A stretch of DNA of 64,000 nucleotides from Solen grandis. Taxonomy: Eukaryota; Mollusca; Bivalvia; Adapedonta; Solenidae. The notes under the pieces are model-generated. The model saw only the letters and a program-made list of their open reading frames with translations, had not been told where the DNA came from and searched no databases. The stretch is from contig CM037780.1 in NCBI GenBank assembly GCA_021229015.1, positions 70,255,656-70,319,655 on the forward strand. Reading direction: 5' to 3'. Shown piece by piece: positions 22,901 to 32,049 of this stretch (positions within the stretch are counted from its first letter, which is position 1; each line of letters opens with the position of its first letter). The position numbers and the translations under genes were made by a program.

Positions 22901-24733
22901 AGTCTGTAGTACAAATACTTTCAGAGTTAAATGCGTCACAAGCATAAAATTCCATATTTTTCAAAAACAAAGGCCCATAACTCTGTCAACTTTAACAAAG
23001 GTTCCATAAAAATATCCAGGTGCACAAGTTCTTGTACTAATTAATATATCCCTGAAGTTTCAAGTCTGTAGTACAAATACTTTCAGAGTTATGTGTGTCA
23101 CAAAGTTTTGGGACTGATGGATGGACATACGTATGTACAGACAAAGGCAAATCTATAAGACCCCCCCTCCCTATTTTTTTACATAAAATGCAATTACCTG
23201 TAAACTATATATCTATTCAAACATTTGGTAAATACTAATTGGTGAAACTAGTGAAGAGCACCTTTGTGAAATCAGCAATGTCAAGATACATAATCAATAA
23301 TCACCAATCTCATTTTTAACAATTAATTGTTACAGATCCAACAATTACTGGTTGACCATTTTATAACACCCACATGATAAAGAGGAGCAGTTGTATACAA
23401 ATCATGTTTTGAGACTACCGTACTTCCAGCAACTCACCTATATAATAGGCAAGTATGATGGGAACCAGCTGTTGTAGAGCAAGAATAGAGGCTGCTTGGG
23501 CCAACACACTTGCTGGTAGCCGGTCAGTCACTGAGCGCTGGAAATAATAAAAAAAAACAAAAAAAAAACATTAACATACATCTGTAAATTCAAGATTTTA
23601 TAAAAAAAATTCATAATGAAACCTTTGAAAATTATTACTGAAGTTGTATGCAGGGAGATGTTTTCGAAAGTCTATTCTGCTCTAGCTAGCTAGCTTTCTG
23701 TTGTCAAGGCAGGGTTACAAAAGTGACCCTCTAACCAGTTTCAAAATCATTTGATAACTATTTCCTACTGAGTAAAATCAATTGATATATTTCATAAACG
23801 CAGTTAAAGAACCACAGTAAAATCAAAGCGCTGGAGGCACTACAGTTGTGTGTGTCTCAAGTGAAAGAGGGTTTGACGGTCCGCAGCTATATATTACCCT
23901 TTATAAATCTGCTGCCTTATCTAACCCATCAATTGCCGAGTGCTTGTTTCAAATTGGAACACTAGGGAGTCCATGTTACATGTGCAGGCAAAGGGGCTGT
24001 AACATTGTTTTGGTAGTAAATAAACATGTTTCAGTAATTTCATGGTGTAGCAGAAACTGAAGTTGAAAGCTTGATATTATTAGTAGCAAATTACATGCAT
24101 TGTATCAGACTTTTAAACTTTCAATCTCAGACACCTCCATGGGTATTGTAACACCATAAAATGACTGAAACCTGTATATTTACTATCAAAAAAATGTTAA
24201 GAGCCCCTTTGCACAGACAGACTATATTTGTCCGCATGGAAAATGGTACAGGAAGTGATTACATGGTCAAAAAAGTTACACATTAGAATAGGAAATATAT
24301 TTATGTAGTGTTTTCATGGCAGAGACAAGTGTTGTATGTTTTTATCCTGTAATTTTCTTTTTTGACACAATTTCTTTTTCAACATTTTTGCTTTAATTTT
24401 AGCATACTTGTGCTGTAGAGATATGTTCAATCATTCAATATTTTTTATAACATTGAGAATTACTAAAACTAACTGCAGCCTATGAAATAAGCATCCCCTC
24501 CTCTCACCTGCTGACACAGCCCCAGGAGGGAGGACTTAGGTGTGTGGGTGAAGTCCAGTAGGGACATGCAGCTGTCAATCACTCGCATCACCCAATGGGC
24601 GTGGCTCTGGTACTCAGTGGCACCATCTGCTACCTCCTTCTCTGCCCCCTCCAGGCTGCCATAGTAACGCTGAGTAACCAAGGTCAGCCCTGCTAATGCC
24701 AACACTGCATTGAACTGGATTGATGGGTTCCCT
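4752..24733 (-). CDS. FOCAD: Focadhesin (FOCAD) gene, internal part, seven exons
   Basis: Seven minus-strand exons (24733-24508, 23537-23438, 21321-21161, 20834-20767, 16504-16360, 6785-6666, 4952-4752) each have an AG acceptor and a GT donor and join without a frame break into 340 residues. The product is a leucine/alanine-rich helical-repeat protein. From memory of human FOCAD the collinear matches include RLPG-P, H-GL-LGMFL, ALDALE-CCF, ESRVHV and ALVGSEG, in the right order and spacing. That places this stretch in the middle to C-terminal part of a protein of about 1800 residues. Focadhesin is a large cytoplasmic HEAT-like protein linked to focal adhesions and, more recently, to the SKI mRNA-surveillance complex. 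The exons for the N-terminal half (expected above 24733) and the C-terminus (expected below 4752) are not seen. Nothing in the exons suggests a pseudogene. Identity was not tested by database search. Confidence 0.9.
5181..6545. repeat. 37/40-bp minisatellite in a FOCAD intron
   Basis: About 35 copies of a unit containing GAAGAGGATAATTACATTAA and GTGTTTCTATACCA. Units are 37 bp, or 40 bp when the variant with an extra ATA is used (CCAATATTTG versus CCATTTG). It lies in the 1.7-kb intron between the last two FOCAD exons seen and occupies most of it, ending about 120 bases from the sixth exon. Degenerate units cluster at the 6361-6545 end. Confidence 0.95.
6666..6785 (-). CDS. FOCAD: FOCAD exon (sixth seen)
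   Basis: 120-bp exon (40 codons, phase 0 at both ends), acceptor TTTGTTCCCCAG and donor AAAGAG|GTTGGT. It encodes PMCVSLASVTGTSYVTNCLE and then a stretch ending LTGLLSQNKE. This part of the protein is less conserved; the call rests on splice signals, phase and position between two strongly matching exons. The intron upstream of it is 9.6 kb and full of repeats. Confidence 0.8.
6786..7895. other. FOCAD intron sequence, no recognised feature
   Basis: AT-rich sequence in the 9.6-kb intron. Short open frames here lack splice signals and family resemblance. Nothing else seen. Confidence 0.6.
7900..8119. mobile_element. TTAA-flanked MITE (piggyBac-like ends)
   Basis: The 220-bp element starts CCCTTTTCCCAT and ends GAGGGAAAGGG. 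The ends are inverted repeats, directly flanked by TTAA at 7896-7899 and 8120-8123. TTAA target duplication and CCC-starting ends are the piggyBac signature. It has no coding capacity. A related TTAACCCTTTACC stretch starts at 27009 without a visible partner. Confidence 0.72.
9038..10524 (+). mobile_element. Bivalve modular repeat, 320-bp core type, copy 1
   Basis: The 5' end is ACAAGAGGCCCATGATGGCC and then AAATCGCTCACCTGAG. The core has four 320-bp tandem units anchored by GCCATGGCAACCAGAGTTCT at about 9152, 9472, 9792 and 10112, each with AAGGTTGACCCAAGGATCAT and GCCCCGCCCCTGGCGGCCAT. The 3' end has a GACGACG-rich stretch, GGCGATCACAAAAGCTCACC and a terminal hairpin at 10487-10518 (GCTCACCTTGAGCAC / GTGCTCAGGTGAGC), then TAAAAA. 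It is nested in the Mutator-like element. Confidence 0.9.
10487..10518 (+). repeat. 3'-terminal hairpin of the modular repeat
   Basis: GCTCACCTTGAGCAC pairs with GTGCTCAGGTGAGC with one bulged T and a 3-base loop. The same hairpin closes the copy ending at 16164, and a weaker form closes those at 1240 and 17824. The outer seven bases also pair with GCTCACCTGAG near the 5' end of each copy. Confidence 0.8.
11004..11560 (+). mobile_element. Bivalve modular repeat, third core type
   Basis: Starts ACAAGAGGGCCATGATGGCC and GGATTGCTCACCTGG like the others, but the core units (period about 180 bp) carry ATGTAAAATCAAGTGACCCC, GGGCCATGATTTGAACAAAC and CCAAATATCTAA. It ends near TTGTTGATGACCTGACAACT without the full terminal hairpin. 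Confidence 0.8.
11751..12532. mobile_element. TA-flanked MITE, 782 bp (pogo/Tc1-like ends)
   Basis: Starts CAGTAGGCACTCGTTATCTC and ends with its near inverse GAGATAACGAGTACCAACTG, flanked by TA at 11749-11750 and 12533-12534. The internal sequence is AT-rich with no transposase match. It separates two stretches of the third-type modular repeat. Confidence 0.82.
12553..13060 (+). mobile_element. Third-type modular repeat core, no ends
   Basis: Two to three diverged units with AAATCAAGTGACCCCTTC, CAGGGCCATAATTTGAACAA and AAATATCTAAACTCTAG, matching the core of 11004-11560. Neither terminal motif is present. It may be the continuation of that copy, separated by the MITE at 11751-12532. Confidence 0.7.
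13061..14200. other. FOCAD intron sequence, no recognised feature
   Basis: AT-rich, no tandem array, no exon-like frame, no recognisable transposon end. Confidence 0.55.
14203..16349 (+). mobile_element. ~150-bp tandem repeat element interrupted by a nested insertion
   Basis: Four units of about 150 bp (starts near 14207, 14371, 14526 and 14674) carry GGGCAATAACTCCAAAATTA, TCTATCTACCTATGAAGTTT and TATGCTCCGGACAAAATTTA. The fifth is cut at 14836 by the modular repeat and resumes at 16165 with ATGCAAAACAGAGTTG. It ends GACGGACAGACGGACGAAGC, then CTTCGGGGAGTATAAAAA. The end lies about 10 bases from the splice donor of the FOCAD exon at 16360-16504. Confidence 0.82.
14839..16164 (+). mobile_element. 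Bivalve modular repeat, 320-bp core type, copy 2
   Basis: Same ends and core as the copy at 9038-10524, about 1326 bp, with GCAACCAGAGTTC anchors at roughly 310-320-bp steps and the same terminal hairpin. It is inserted in the middle of a known repeat unit, so the empty site can be read from neighbouring units: ATAACTCCAAAATTATGC became ATAACT-element-TCATGC, losing a few bases instead of duplicating them. Confidence 0.9.
16360..16504 (-). CDS. FOCAD: FOCAD exon (fifth seen)
   Basis: 145-bp exon, acceptor CTGTTTCCAG and donor TTTCAG|GTATAT. After the split Arg it gives 48 codons: MGSLLGLAFCLGSL, then ESRVHVIAIQARLQKLL, then TDQVFQ. This fits LGVGLVLSL ... QSRVHVAALLRKL ... RTFQ of vertebrate focadhesin (recalled). 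Only about 10 bases downstream of its donor an interspersed repeat begins (see the entry at 14203-16349). Confidence 0.92.
16606..16733. repeat. 128-base tract without a single G (C/A-rich)
   Basis: The plus strand from 16606 to 16733 contains no G and is rich in CCAA, ACCC and CACA. In the sense of FOCAD transcription the tract is C-free and G/T-rich, 100-230 bases upstream of the acceptor of exon 16504-16360. Confidence 0.85.
17036..17824 (+). mobile_element. Bivalve modular repeat, ~140-bp core type, full copy
   Basis: Complete with 5' ACAAGAGGGCCAAGATGGCC and GTCGCTCACCTGAGTAAG. Several core units have TTTGACCTGGTGACCTAG, CATCCTGACCAAATTT and CTAGAGTGTTCACAAGG. The end is GGCGATCACAAAAGCTCAAC and then GTGCTCAGGTGAGCTAAAA. 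It is the best reference for the copies at 349-1240 and 1247-1737. Confidence 0.9.
18421..18545. repeat. Two-copy ~62-bp direct repeat
   Basis: CAGATAACTCAAGATGAGCC plus ATCAATACCTTATTTTTT occurs at about 18424 and again at about 18483 with small differences. A local tandem duplication in a FOCAD intron. Confidence 0.75.
18613..19954 (-). mobile_element. Full-length decayed mariner transposon
   Basis: Inverted ends CGAGGATGGTTCCATAAGTA (left) and CGAGGATGGTTCAATAAGTG (right, read on the minus strand) bound 1342 bp, flanked by TA at 18611-18612 and 19955-19956. Size, TA duplication and transposase content identify a mariner-family element lying in the FOCAD intron between 20767 and 16504, in the same orientation as the gene. 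Confidence 0.92.
18910..19720 (-). pseudogene. Mariner transposase, inactive
   Basis: From 19720 downward the minus strand reads an HTH part (AVIRWYEHFKSG, then APRPGRPAS) and a stop-containing linker. The catalytic part gives VGETWVQPATKCS, then VKKVMYAVFLYSHGE, then CGRTVTGKVYCDIVLKKLEK, and RYDPTARQ in place of the usual H-DNA-AH block. The first catalytic Asp expected in GDETW reads Gly here. Several stops and shifts break the frame of about 345 codons expected for the family. Confidence 0.88.
19998..20060 (+). mobile_element. Solo TA-flanked transposon end
   Basis: TA followed by CAGTAGAACCTCATTAAATC and GGGACCAAGC resembles the ends of the MITEs at 29164 and 60739. No inverse partner was seen downstream. 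It starts 42 bases after the mariner. Confidence 0.5.
20152..20275. repeat. Interspersed repeat shared with 31884-32010
   Basis: Both stretches have a GGGCCATAAA start, AAGAGTTAT, TTAATGCCCCTGAGGGC-like (here GATGCCCCTGAACACC), CATAAAGT and ATAAGCAT in the same order. Family unknown to me. Confidence 0.55.
20767..20834 (-). CDS. FOCAD: FOCAD exon (fourth seen)
   Basis: 68-bp exon, acceptor TACACATAG and donor AACAG|GTGGGT. It is too short to show up as an open frame. It encodes GSMTVMEALDALEECCFSQ, matching LMKSLDALENCCF of vertebrate FOCAD (recalled), and ends with AG, which joins G of the next exon to give Arg. Confidence 0.9.
21161..21321 (-). CDS. FOCAD: FOCAD exon (third seen)
   Basis: 161-bp exon, acceptor TTTGAACCAG and donor CCAAG|GTAAGG. 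It completes the split Glu codon and then gives 53 codons. The peptide contains MERLPGQPGS and HGLGLGMFLGNLVHE, close to TARLPGKPS and MGLALGMFLSRL of vertebrate focadhesin (recalled). The intron to the next exon is only 326 bp. Confidence 0.92.
21360..22710. repeat. 32/42-bp minisatellite in a FOCAD intron
   Basis: About 35 units with the core GGACAACTGTGGGTTGATCA and GGGGAAATATAT. Units alternate between a short form and a longer one with an added GAATATAT or GGATATAT. It begins 38 bases upstream (in gene sense) of the acceptor of the exon at 21321, so it fills the intron right up to the branch-point region. Confidence 0.95.
22720..23170. repeat. Three-copy ~130-bp repeat
   Basis: TTTCAAGTCTGTAGTACAAA plus TACTTTCAGAGTTA recurs near 22735, 22897 and 23058, with ATAACTCTGTCAACTT between. 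The last copy ends with GGGACTGATGGATGGACATA, like the ends of other bivalve repeats. Confidence 0.75.
23438..23537 (-). CDS. FOCAD: FOCAD exon (second seen)
   Basis: 100-bp exon, acceptor TTATTTCCAG and donor ATAG|GTGAGTTG. It is in phase 0 at the start and leaves one base (G) that pairs with AG of the next exon to make Glu. It encodes 33 residues containing AQAASILALQQLVPIIL, a hydrophobic helical-repeat segment that fits the ARSAAATALSLLVPVFI stretch of vertebrate FOCAD (recalled). Confidence 0.88.
24508..24733 (-). CDS. FOCAD: FOCAD exon (first seen)
   Basis: 226-bp exon. The acceptor is TTATTTCAG and the donor is CAG|GTGAGAGG. It enters with one base completing a split codon and leaves in phase 0, giving 75 whole codons. 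The peptide begins GNPSIQFNAVLALAGLTLV, which fits the KGNALLALSSLAVV stretch of vertebrate focadhesin as I recall it. This is the best conserved 5' anchor of the gene in the window; no exon further upstream was found before the assembly gap. Confidence 0.9.
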
Positions 24734-25950
24734 CTGAAATAATTATCAGAACCTGGCCATTCTATCTGAATATTTTCCTGCGCAATTCATTTTTCAACAA
24801 TTAATTTATGAAAGTTTGTCTTAAGTTTTTACATCAAACACTGAATGGTACAATATTGTTGCCAATCACTACGCAGGAAGCATATCATGTAAACATATTA
24901 ATCAAAGCTTTGATTTGAGGAATATATCACAGTGAACACATGTATTAGGTAAATATGATACAAATCCCTGCAGTAAAGAGGAGTTTGAATGAGTCTGCCT
25001 ACAGCACCCTGTAAAATGATCAAAGGCCATAACTCCAGAAACAAATATGTGAACATCCTGCAAAGCCACATATTAAAATAAATATAACCACAGTTATTCT
25101 TAAATAATTGTTTACATGTACACAAAAAAGTGATAAAAGCCATAAATCTTGCAAGAATTGTGTTGAAATCTCTCTTGAAGTGTAAGTGGAGTTGTGATCA
25201 GAGGGAAAGTCAGAGCTACCTATTGCTAATTCTGACCCAAAACTCAACACAGGAATGTCTCTTGTTTATATAAATGGAAACAGACTGGGGTATATCAATT
25301 AAAATACCCTGTAATAGACAATACCCAAGAAACAGGTAGAACAAGAAATTTCCATGGTTGCTTTGTGTAAACAAGCATATTCAATGTCAGTGTTATTCTG
25401 TCTCAGTCCTTCACAGCTAAATGTAAATTAGGAGAGAAAAACATGCAGCCTCTTTGTCGCCTCATTGATTTTTTTTTATTAATATTTATGATGTTCTGGG
25501 TGTTTCTGACTTTGTTAGGTAATCTGCGTGTACACTCATCAGTAAAAAATGTCAGCTGTTTTTAAAGATTTTTGTTATGTTTATATAATTAGTGTTAGAT
25601 GAATGATTTTTAGTCGCCTTTCAACTTTATTATTTTAGTAAACTTTCCAGCAGGAAATTAGATTTGCTGGAAAGTGAATGGTGGACAAAAGTTAATTAAA
25701 TAGGAGTGTAGCCAAACCATGTTAAATGTGATAATGCACCACATGATTTTTTCTTGGCCAGTCTAGCAAATACCAGTGCATGTATATGTTTTGATCCCCT
25801 ACACTTTTCACGAAGGATGTCAGTATATCCATATTTCTAGAAAAAGAAAAAGAGAGTTTTTCCTTCTATATGTATTTTTATATATGGAATCAAAGTCAAA
25901 TCAACAGATATAAAAACAACTGGTAGTCTGCCATTATGATAAGATTGGGT
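24734..25950. other. Sequence upstream of the first FOCAD exon seen, no exon found
   Basis: The preceding FOCAD exon was expected somewhere here on the minus strand but no frame with the right phase and family match was found up to the gap. The short frames at 24898-25250 look like chance or repeat. Confidence 0.5.
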
Positions 25951-25954
25951 TAAA

Positions 25955-26219
25955 ATATTAATGACTTGACTTGACTATTCGAGTTTACCGTTGCTTCGAC
26001 AGTATTTAAGTCATATAGCGACGCCCAGCTAATTACAGGTGGAGGAAGACCTCGAATGCACGGAGGCATTCGGGTAGAACCACCGACCTACCGCAAGCCA
26101 GCTGGAAGGCTTCCTCACATGAAAATCCGAATGACCCTGCTGGGATTGGAACCCATGCAGTGAGGGGCTGAGTGAGTGCTAAAGTCAGCGACTTTATCCT
26201 CTCGGCCACAGAGGCCCCT
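25955..26219 (-). mobile_element. tRNA-derived SINE, near full length
   Basis: The minus strand starts GGGGCCTCTGTGGCCGAGAG. It has an A box TGGCCGAGAGG (26208-26198) and a B box GGTTCCAATCC (26153-26143), i.e. a class-II-tRNA-like (Leu/Ser) head. A central domain follows: CATGTGAGGAAGCCTTCC, GGCTTGCGGTAGGTCGGTGG and CGAGGTCTTCCTCCACC. The tail CAAGTCAAGTCA is a short tandem. The central domain looks like the one I know from widespread mollusc MetaSINE-type elements. Two fragments of it lie at 217-295 and 394-470. Confidence 0.85.
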
Positions 26220-26221
26220 AA

Positions 26222-27600
26222 GATATTAATCCTTTCGCAATAGATGTAAGGTGACATTGAAGGAATTTCAGTCATTAACTAGTATGTTGAATTTTGTATG
26301 TTTTTGTGTGGTACCAGGAAGAACATTTCTGAGACATCTATATGACCTAACAATCAGTATTATTTTGAAAGCTGTGGCTATCTTATACCTATTTTTTTTT
26401 CAAAGCATCAATCCAAAGTAGCATTATATGATACCATTTTGACATTAAACATTTATTCAATTATATGTTTTTTTTGTTGTTTTTTTATGATAAATATTCA
26501 TATATACATATCATCAACAATTCAATGTATGGCATACCACTAATAATATACCAAGACATATATAAATGATCATCAAAATCACACTTCAATGTATTGGGCC
26601 ACTGCTATCAAAAAAAGCTATATCATACATTAATAATATATTGGACCAAAAGACAATAATTATATGATATGGATTCATCATTATATTAATCAACAATTTC
26701 AGTGTATTGGTATGATTCTATTTTTACATCATATCATACATACATATCTTTATATTATTCAAGTGGAATCTTGTATGGAAGCAGCCGTTTTTTTAATCAC
26801 ATTTCTTTATATGAAACTGATTCGTCTTTATATTGTGTTGACGAGACCATTTAAAGCGGGTGTATTTTATGTCAACACCAGAAAATTTTCCGCAGGATGC
26901 TATAATATGTATTACATTTAAATTGATTGAAATTGTATCTTCAAACTGATAACAGAAGTAAACATTACTTGCAGATTGTTTCCGAAGTGAACATAAAATC
27001 TTCCCCTTTTAACCCTTTACCTTTAAAAGAATGATTTTAACGCATTAGCAAACAGAACCAACCAATGCAGATCAGATAGCTCCTTGAAGGAATTGTCTGA
27101 TCAGAGTCTAGTCTGTAAATTCATACACTGGCTCAGATTCTTCTCTGTCTACACAGCAAAGTTAATCCATTTTCTTTAAGTAGGTTTTTTTTTTCTTTTC
27201 TACTTTTCCTTGGTCAAATTGGGGGATTTTAGAGAGGATTGAAAACAACATGTCAATTAGCATCGTATGTACATTAATCTAGGTTTTAGGGAAAGAATGC
27301 ATGTGAAAAAATTTTTTTTAATACCTTTCCCTGATATAGATTCGTTTTGACGCCTTGGCAGACATAGCAGACCAAGATCTGACAGTCCCTGGAAAAAGCT
27401 GTTTGCATGTGCAGGGTCTCCTCTGTTGACTTACATAATATTGTAGCTCAAATTCATCACAGTTTGCGCAGCAAAGAAAAATAATTATATTGCTTCAATG
27501 ACCATTTAAAGTTCGTAAATTTTCATGAAAGCATAAATTTGTACATGAATATTCATGAGAGAAATGACTAAATAGAAAAATCTGACTATTAATCTGATCC
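26222..27600. other. AT-rich stretch, weak repeat traces only
   Basis: Contains TTAACCCTTTACC at 27009 (like the MITE at 7900-8119, but one end only) and AT-rich low-complexity DNA. No exon seen. Confidence 0.5.
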
Positions 27601-28450
27601 ATATAAAGAAATGTGATATAAGGAGAGGTGGTTCCATACATGATTTGACTGGAATTATATAAAGAAATGTGATATGAGGATAGGTGGTTCCATACATGGT
27701 ATGACTGGAATTATATAAAGACATGTGATATGAGGAGAGGTGGTTCCATACATGATTTGACTGGAATTATATAAAGGAATGTGATATGAGGACAGGTGGT
27801 TCCATACATGGTTCAACTGGAATCATATAAAGGAAATGTGATATGAGGACAGTTGGTTCCATACATGGTTCAACTGGAATCTTATAAAGAAATGTGATAT
27901 GAGGACAAGTGGTTCATACATGGTTCAACTGGAATCATATAAAGGAATGTGATATAAGGACAGGTGGTTCCAGACATGGTTCAACTGGAATCATATAAAG
28001 AAATGTGATATGAGGACAAGTGGTTCCATACATGGTTCGACTGAAATCATATAAAGGAATGTGATATGAGGACAAGTGGTTCCAGACATGGTTTGACTGA
28101 AATCATATAAAGGAATATGATATGAGGACAAGTGGTTCCAGACATGGTTTGACTGAAATCATATAAAGGAATATGATATGAGGACAAGTGGTTCCAGACA
28201 TGGTTTGACTGAAATCATATAAAGGAATATGATATGAGGACAAGTGGTTCCAGACATGGTTTGACTGAAATCATATAAAGGAATGTGATATGAGGACAAG
28301 TGGTTCCATACATGGTTCGACTGGAATCATATAAAGGAATATGATATGAGGACAAGTGGTTCCATACATGGTTTGACTGGAATCATATAAAGGAATGTGA
28401 TCATTATAAGGACAGGTGGTTCCATACTTGGTTCAACTGGAATCATATAA
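27600..28450. repeat. 56-bp minisatellite
   Basis: About 15 units of 56 bp with GATATGAGGACAAGTGGTTC, CATACATGG (or CAGACATGG) and CTGGAATCATATAAAGGAAT. Sub-families differing at CATACATGG/CAGACATGG occur in blocks, which points to local amplification. Confidence 0.93.
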
Positions 28451-28460
28451 TGCTACTTTG

Positions 28461-29160
28461 GATTGATACAATGATGATTTGATTCAATACATACAAGTTA
28501 TTGATTGATAAAATGATGAAACTGTATCATATATTTATTTTTTATTCAATATATTGTTAAACTGGTGTGATATAAAATGGTTCAATACAAGGTTTCGAAT
28601 GGAATCATATAAAGGAATTTTTGTTAAATACACTTACAAAGTGAAGTCATATAGTACTGCTTCAGATTGATGCAATGTAAAATAACAGTATAAGAAAGCC
28701 ATGACTTTCCATAGTATCACATCTCCATCCTATTATACTTGCTTGAATTATAGAGCTGACTTTGAAATATATCATACATTCATTGGTTCCTTCAATCAAA
28801 GGTACGTTGCTGCCCATTTAAAAAAAAATAAATAAAAAAAATAAAAATTTAAAAAAAATTCAATGATCATATATATCATAAGAAGGTAGGTAACTTCTTC
28901 CACTGAAAACGTACATCATGCATGTTGTTTCAATTGCCGTAACTCCTGTGAAATTTGGTGGATTTTTATAAAATTGGTCTTATTTTACGTGGAAGGGATG
29001 AATAAAGACAATCAGGTACAAAAAACACCCCCTTGTCAAAGGAATCACACTACAACAGTTTGCGAAGTCGAAAACGTGTTTGGTCGGAAGAGATATGACC
29101 GACAGAATTTCGCCAATTTCTCCCGTGTAAATCTCTTAGCTGTCGCCAAGTCGTTTCAAA
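28461..29160. other. AT-rich stretch after the 56-bp array
   Basis: A few degenerate array remnants to about 28640 and a poly-A/T-rich block at 28815-28860. Nothing else recognised. Confidence 0.5.
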
Positions 29161-29163
29161 GTA

Positions 29164-30219
29164 CAGTAAAACCTCACTCTGCGACCAACTCATTATCACG
29201 ACCAACTCAATATTACGGGCACATTTTGTCGGACCCGAATTTTTCTCTATATATTTCAATGGTCGCTCACCTCATTAAAGCGGGCAACTCAAAATTGCGT
29301 AAAAAGACCACTAAAATCGGACCAAATCGTAAAATTAGTCTTCTTTTGACCTCAATAATGTGAACGATGGTCCTGTGAAAAAGTTGATTCAAGTTGTCAT
29401 TTTACGACATCTGATTTCCGGTACAGGTGAAGGTCACACGTGCCGTAATCCGGATGTTTTGATAACACGGTAGATAAGATTTGATGGAGAGTGAAAACAA
29501 TGGGTGAGATGGGTAATATTACGTAACAGAGAGCAATCTTGGGATCTACGGATGTATTTCCTGTCAAGCTAACGAGTATTTGTTATATGTCCAGATGAGC
29601 TGCCCCTGATTAGCAGTAACAATCACCGTGACGCGTTTAGATTGACTAAAGTTTTGACAGTTGTTGATTGGCACGAAGACTTCCCACGAAAACTTGACTA
29701 AAATAGAATTAGATATCCCGTCATATTAGTCAATCACTTTCATAACTACTTTCAAAAGACTTTGATTTAAAACTGAAATCAAACGTTAAGATCTTTAAAT
29801 TCAAAAGAAATTGTCTTGAATCAAAACAGCACGGGGAAAAGTTGGAGGCAACTGGATAATTAAACAAAGCATATTACTACAACAATTGAATAAGCAATCA
29901 CTTTGATAATTATAGGAAAATTAGAAAAATTTAAAATGGGTAGACTTTTAATCAGCATGATATGACCATAGATTTTATTTTTAAATGTGAAAAAAAGTTT
30001 TATAAAAATAATCAGGATTAGATTTCATAACAAAACTTTTTAAAAACATTAAATTGATTCAAGAGATATTATTTTCATCTATCAAAGTATTGAATTTGAT
30101 CAACATTGAAATGAAATATTTTATTTTATGAAAAGACCAAACTCAATAATGAGACCAACTCAATAATAAGACCACTTTCAGATGGACCCAATAGTGGTCT
30201 CATTATCGAGGTTTTACTG
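29164..30219. mobile_element. TA-flanked element, 1056 bp (pogo/Tc1-like ends)
   Basis: Starts CAGTAAAACCTC after TA at 29162-29163 and ends GAGGTTTTACTG before TA at 30220-30221. Subterminal motifs GACCAACTCATTAT and GACCAACTCAATAA recur near both ends. No transposase is readable, so it is a non-autonomous or gutted element. Confidence 0.75.
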
Positions 30220-30714
30220 TATTAAGCTGCTATATTTTCATCAGAAATTTACATGTGCATGTGCTAAAAGACACCTGCGATGTCACATGATTTTTCAGAA
30301 ATCTGTTTTTAAAATTTATAGCAATAGCAACGCATTAAAATTTGCGTTGGAAAAAGCTGCCAAAACAGCAATATTAGGACTTTGCTTTTTATGAACATTG
30401 AGGAAGCCTGCAGTTCTAGGATCTCATGTTAAACAGAAAATGTAGATGGGTATATGAGTAAAGGTATTTCACCCTTCATTTATAGTATGCATGTTACAAT
30501 ATTTTCTGTTGCTAAATGACTTATCAATTGTTTTTGTCATAAAATAAACAATACAGGGATTAACATCAAAAAGATTTTTTTTGCAAAAATAATGAGAAAG
30601 GTTCATGACTAAGATAACAAACCTTTCCAGTGTCTGTAAGCAAAATGAAAGTATGGTGTATATTGACAATAATATTGGTCATTGTATTTGTTGGTAGTTT
30701 ACTAGATGCCCAAG

Positions 30715-31370
30715 GCCTAAGGTGCCCCTTTCACCTCTAAATGTGACCCTGACTTGATGGAGCTAGGGACCCAACTCTTAATTGTGACACATCATCTTAT
30801 TGACAAATCATTTGAGAATCCTCTGATCCAGAGAAAATTTACAGCCCAAGTGTCAAGTTATTTAAAAATCCTGCTATTCATGTCTATGTTACAGCCAAGA
30901 AAAACAACTCCAACTCCATGACCTTTGACCTGTAAGTGTGACCTTGACCTTTGAGCTAGGATTCAAACTCTTCTGTAAGACACTATGCCTCATTGACGTT
31001 AATATAACTGCCAAGTTATTTGAAAATGCTGCAATCCATGTCTAAGTTACAGCCCAGACAAGCAAATCCAGCTTTTGACCTTTGACCTCAGTTTGACCTT
31101 GACAATTGAACTACGATACTGGATTTTGTGTGCAAGACAGTGTTTCACTAAGCTTGACATTTGGGTCAAGTTATTTGAGAATCCCTCCATAGTAATCCAG
31201 TCCAGAGTAATGGTCCAGACAAGCATAATCCGGACGGGTGCATGCACACACATACACTGTACAACCATTGTGGCGACTATGTCGAGATCACCGCAAGCGG
31301 GCTCAACAAAAATTAGGTTATAAATATAATTGATTGAAAACATACTGTTGAGCATTGCCCGGGTGAGCTA
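30715..31370 (+). mobile_element. Bivalve repeat with ~130-160-bp units
   Basis: Three to four diverged units each carry TGTGACCTTGACC, GAGCTAGG-T-CAACTCTT, CAAGTTATTTGA and AAGTTACAGCCCAGACAAGC. The last ends in CCGGACGGGTGCATGCACAC. A GAGCATTGCCCGGGTGAGCT follows at 31351, resembling the terminal GCTCAGGTGAGCT of the modular repeats. Confidence 0.75.
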
Positions 31371-31883
31371 AATTAAAATTCATGGTGTTGAGCTTACTCT
31401 GAGAAAGCTTCAACATATTATACAAGTAGCCACGTTTTTTTTTGCTGGTGAACCTTGCAGATCCACCACTAATCACTAATTAAATTTTTGGAATATGATT
31501 CCAGTAAGTATACATTGCACATTGAGGAAGCTACCAATGTGGGTTCAACTTTAACGGCTAAGTTACACATGAATTGATGTCAAATTTCAAATTTATGATG
31601 TCACAACTTATAAATATCCGTATTTTGTGAATTTTTTACACCTTTTTGTGCAAAAAGCTTTCAAATGAATTACTACTTTAAGTTTTTCAAAGTGCGCTGT
31701 AATTATAGGGGTCTGTTACTATGGCAACAATTGTTTCTACCTCTGGATAATGCACCTAAACAACTTTTGGTATTTTAAATGGTGAAATATTGAGCTTTAT
31801 TGTAGTATATATTTTGATAAGTGTACATTTTATAAATAAAAAATTTGTGAATGAAATTTTCCGAATGAATGATGTAAAAAGGG

Positions 31884-32010
31884 GCCATAAATTTGGTCAA
31901 GAGTTATCCAATTTGTCTGTTTAATGCCCCTGAGGGCCTTCATAAAGTATCAAATGAATAAGCATATCATAGTAGATAATATTAATGATATTAAGCTACA
32001 TGCAAAACTT
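31884..32010. repeat. Interspersed repeat shared with 20152-20275
   Basis: GGGGCCATAAATTTGGTCAA, AGAGTTATCC and AATGCCCCTGAGGGCCTTCA match the other copy in order, at moderate divergence. Confidence 0.55.
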
Positions 32011-32049
32011 TAACCCAATGTGTTAACAGACACTATGAAGAATAGCTTG

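Noticed and set aside
25620..25675. Short hairpin ACTTTCCAGCA / TGCTGGAAAGT
   Set aside because: An 11-bp stem in AT-rich DNA; not distinctive enough without further support.
26143..26219. Functional tRNA-Leu/Ser gene
   Set aside because: A and B boxes are present, but the sequence does not close into a cloverleaf with an acceptor stem and continues into a SINE central domain.
26033..26275. 80-codon minus-strand open frame
   Set aside because: It overlaps the tRNA-derived SINE and is explained by it.
29050..29363. 129-codon plus-strand open frame
   Set aside because: It runs across the left end of the TA-flanked element at 29164 and contains the terminal repeat; no transposase motif.
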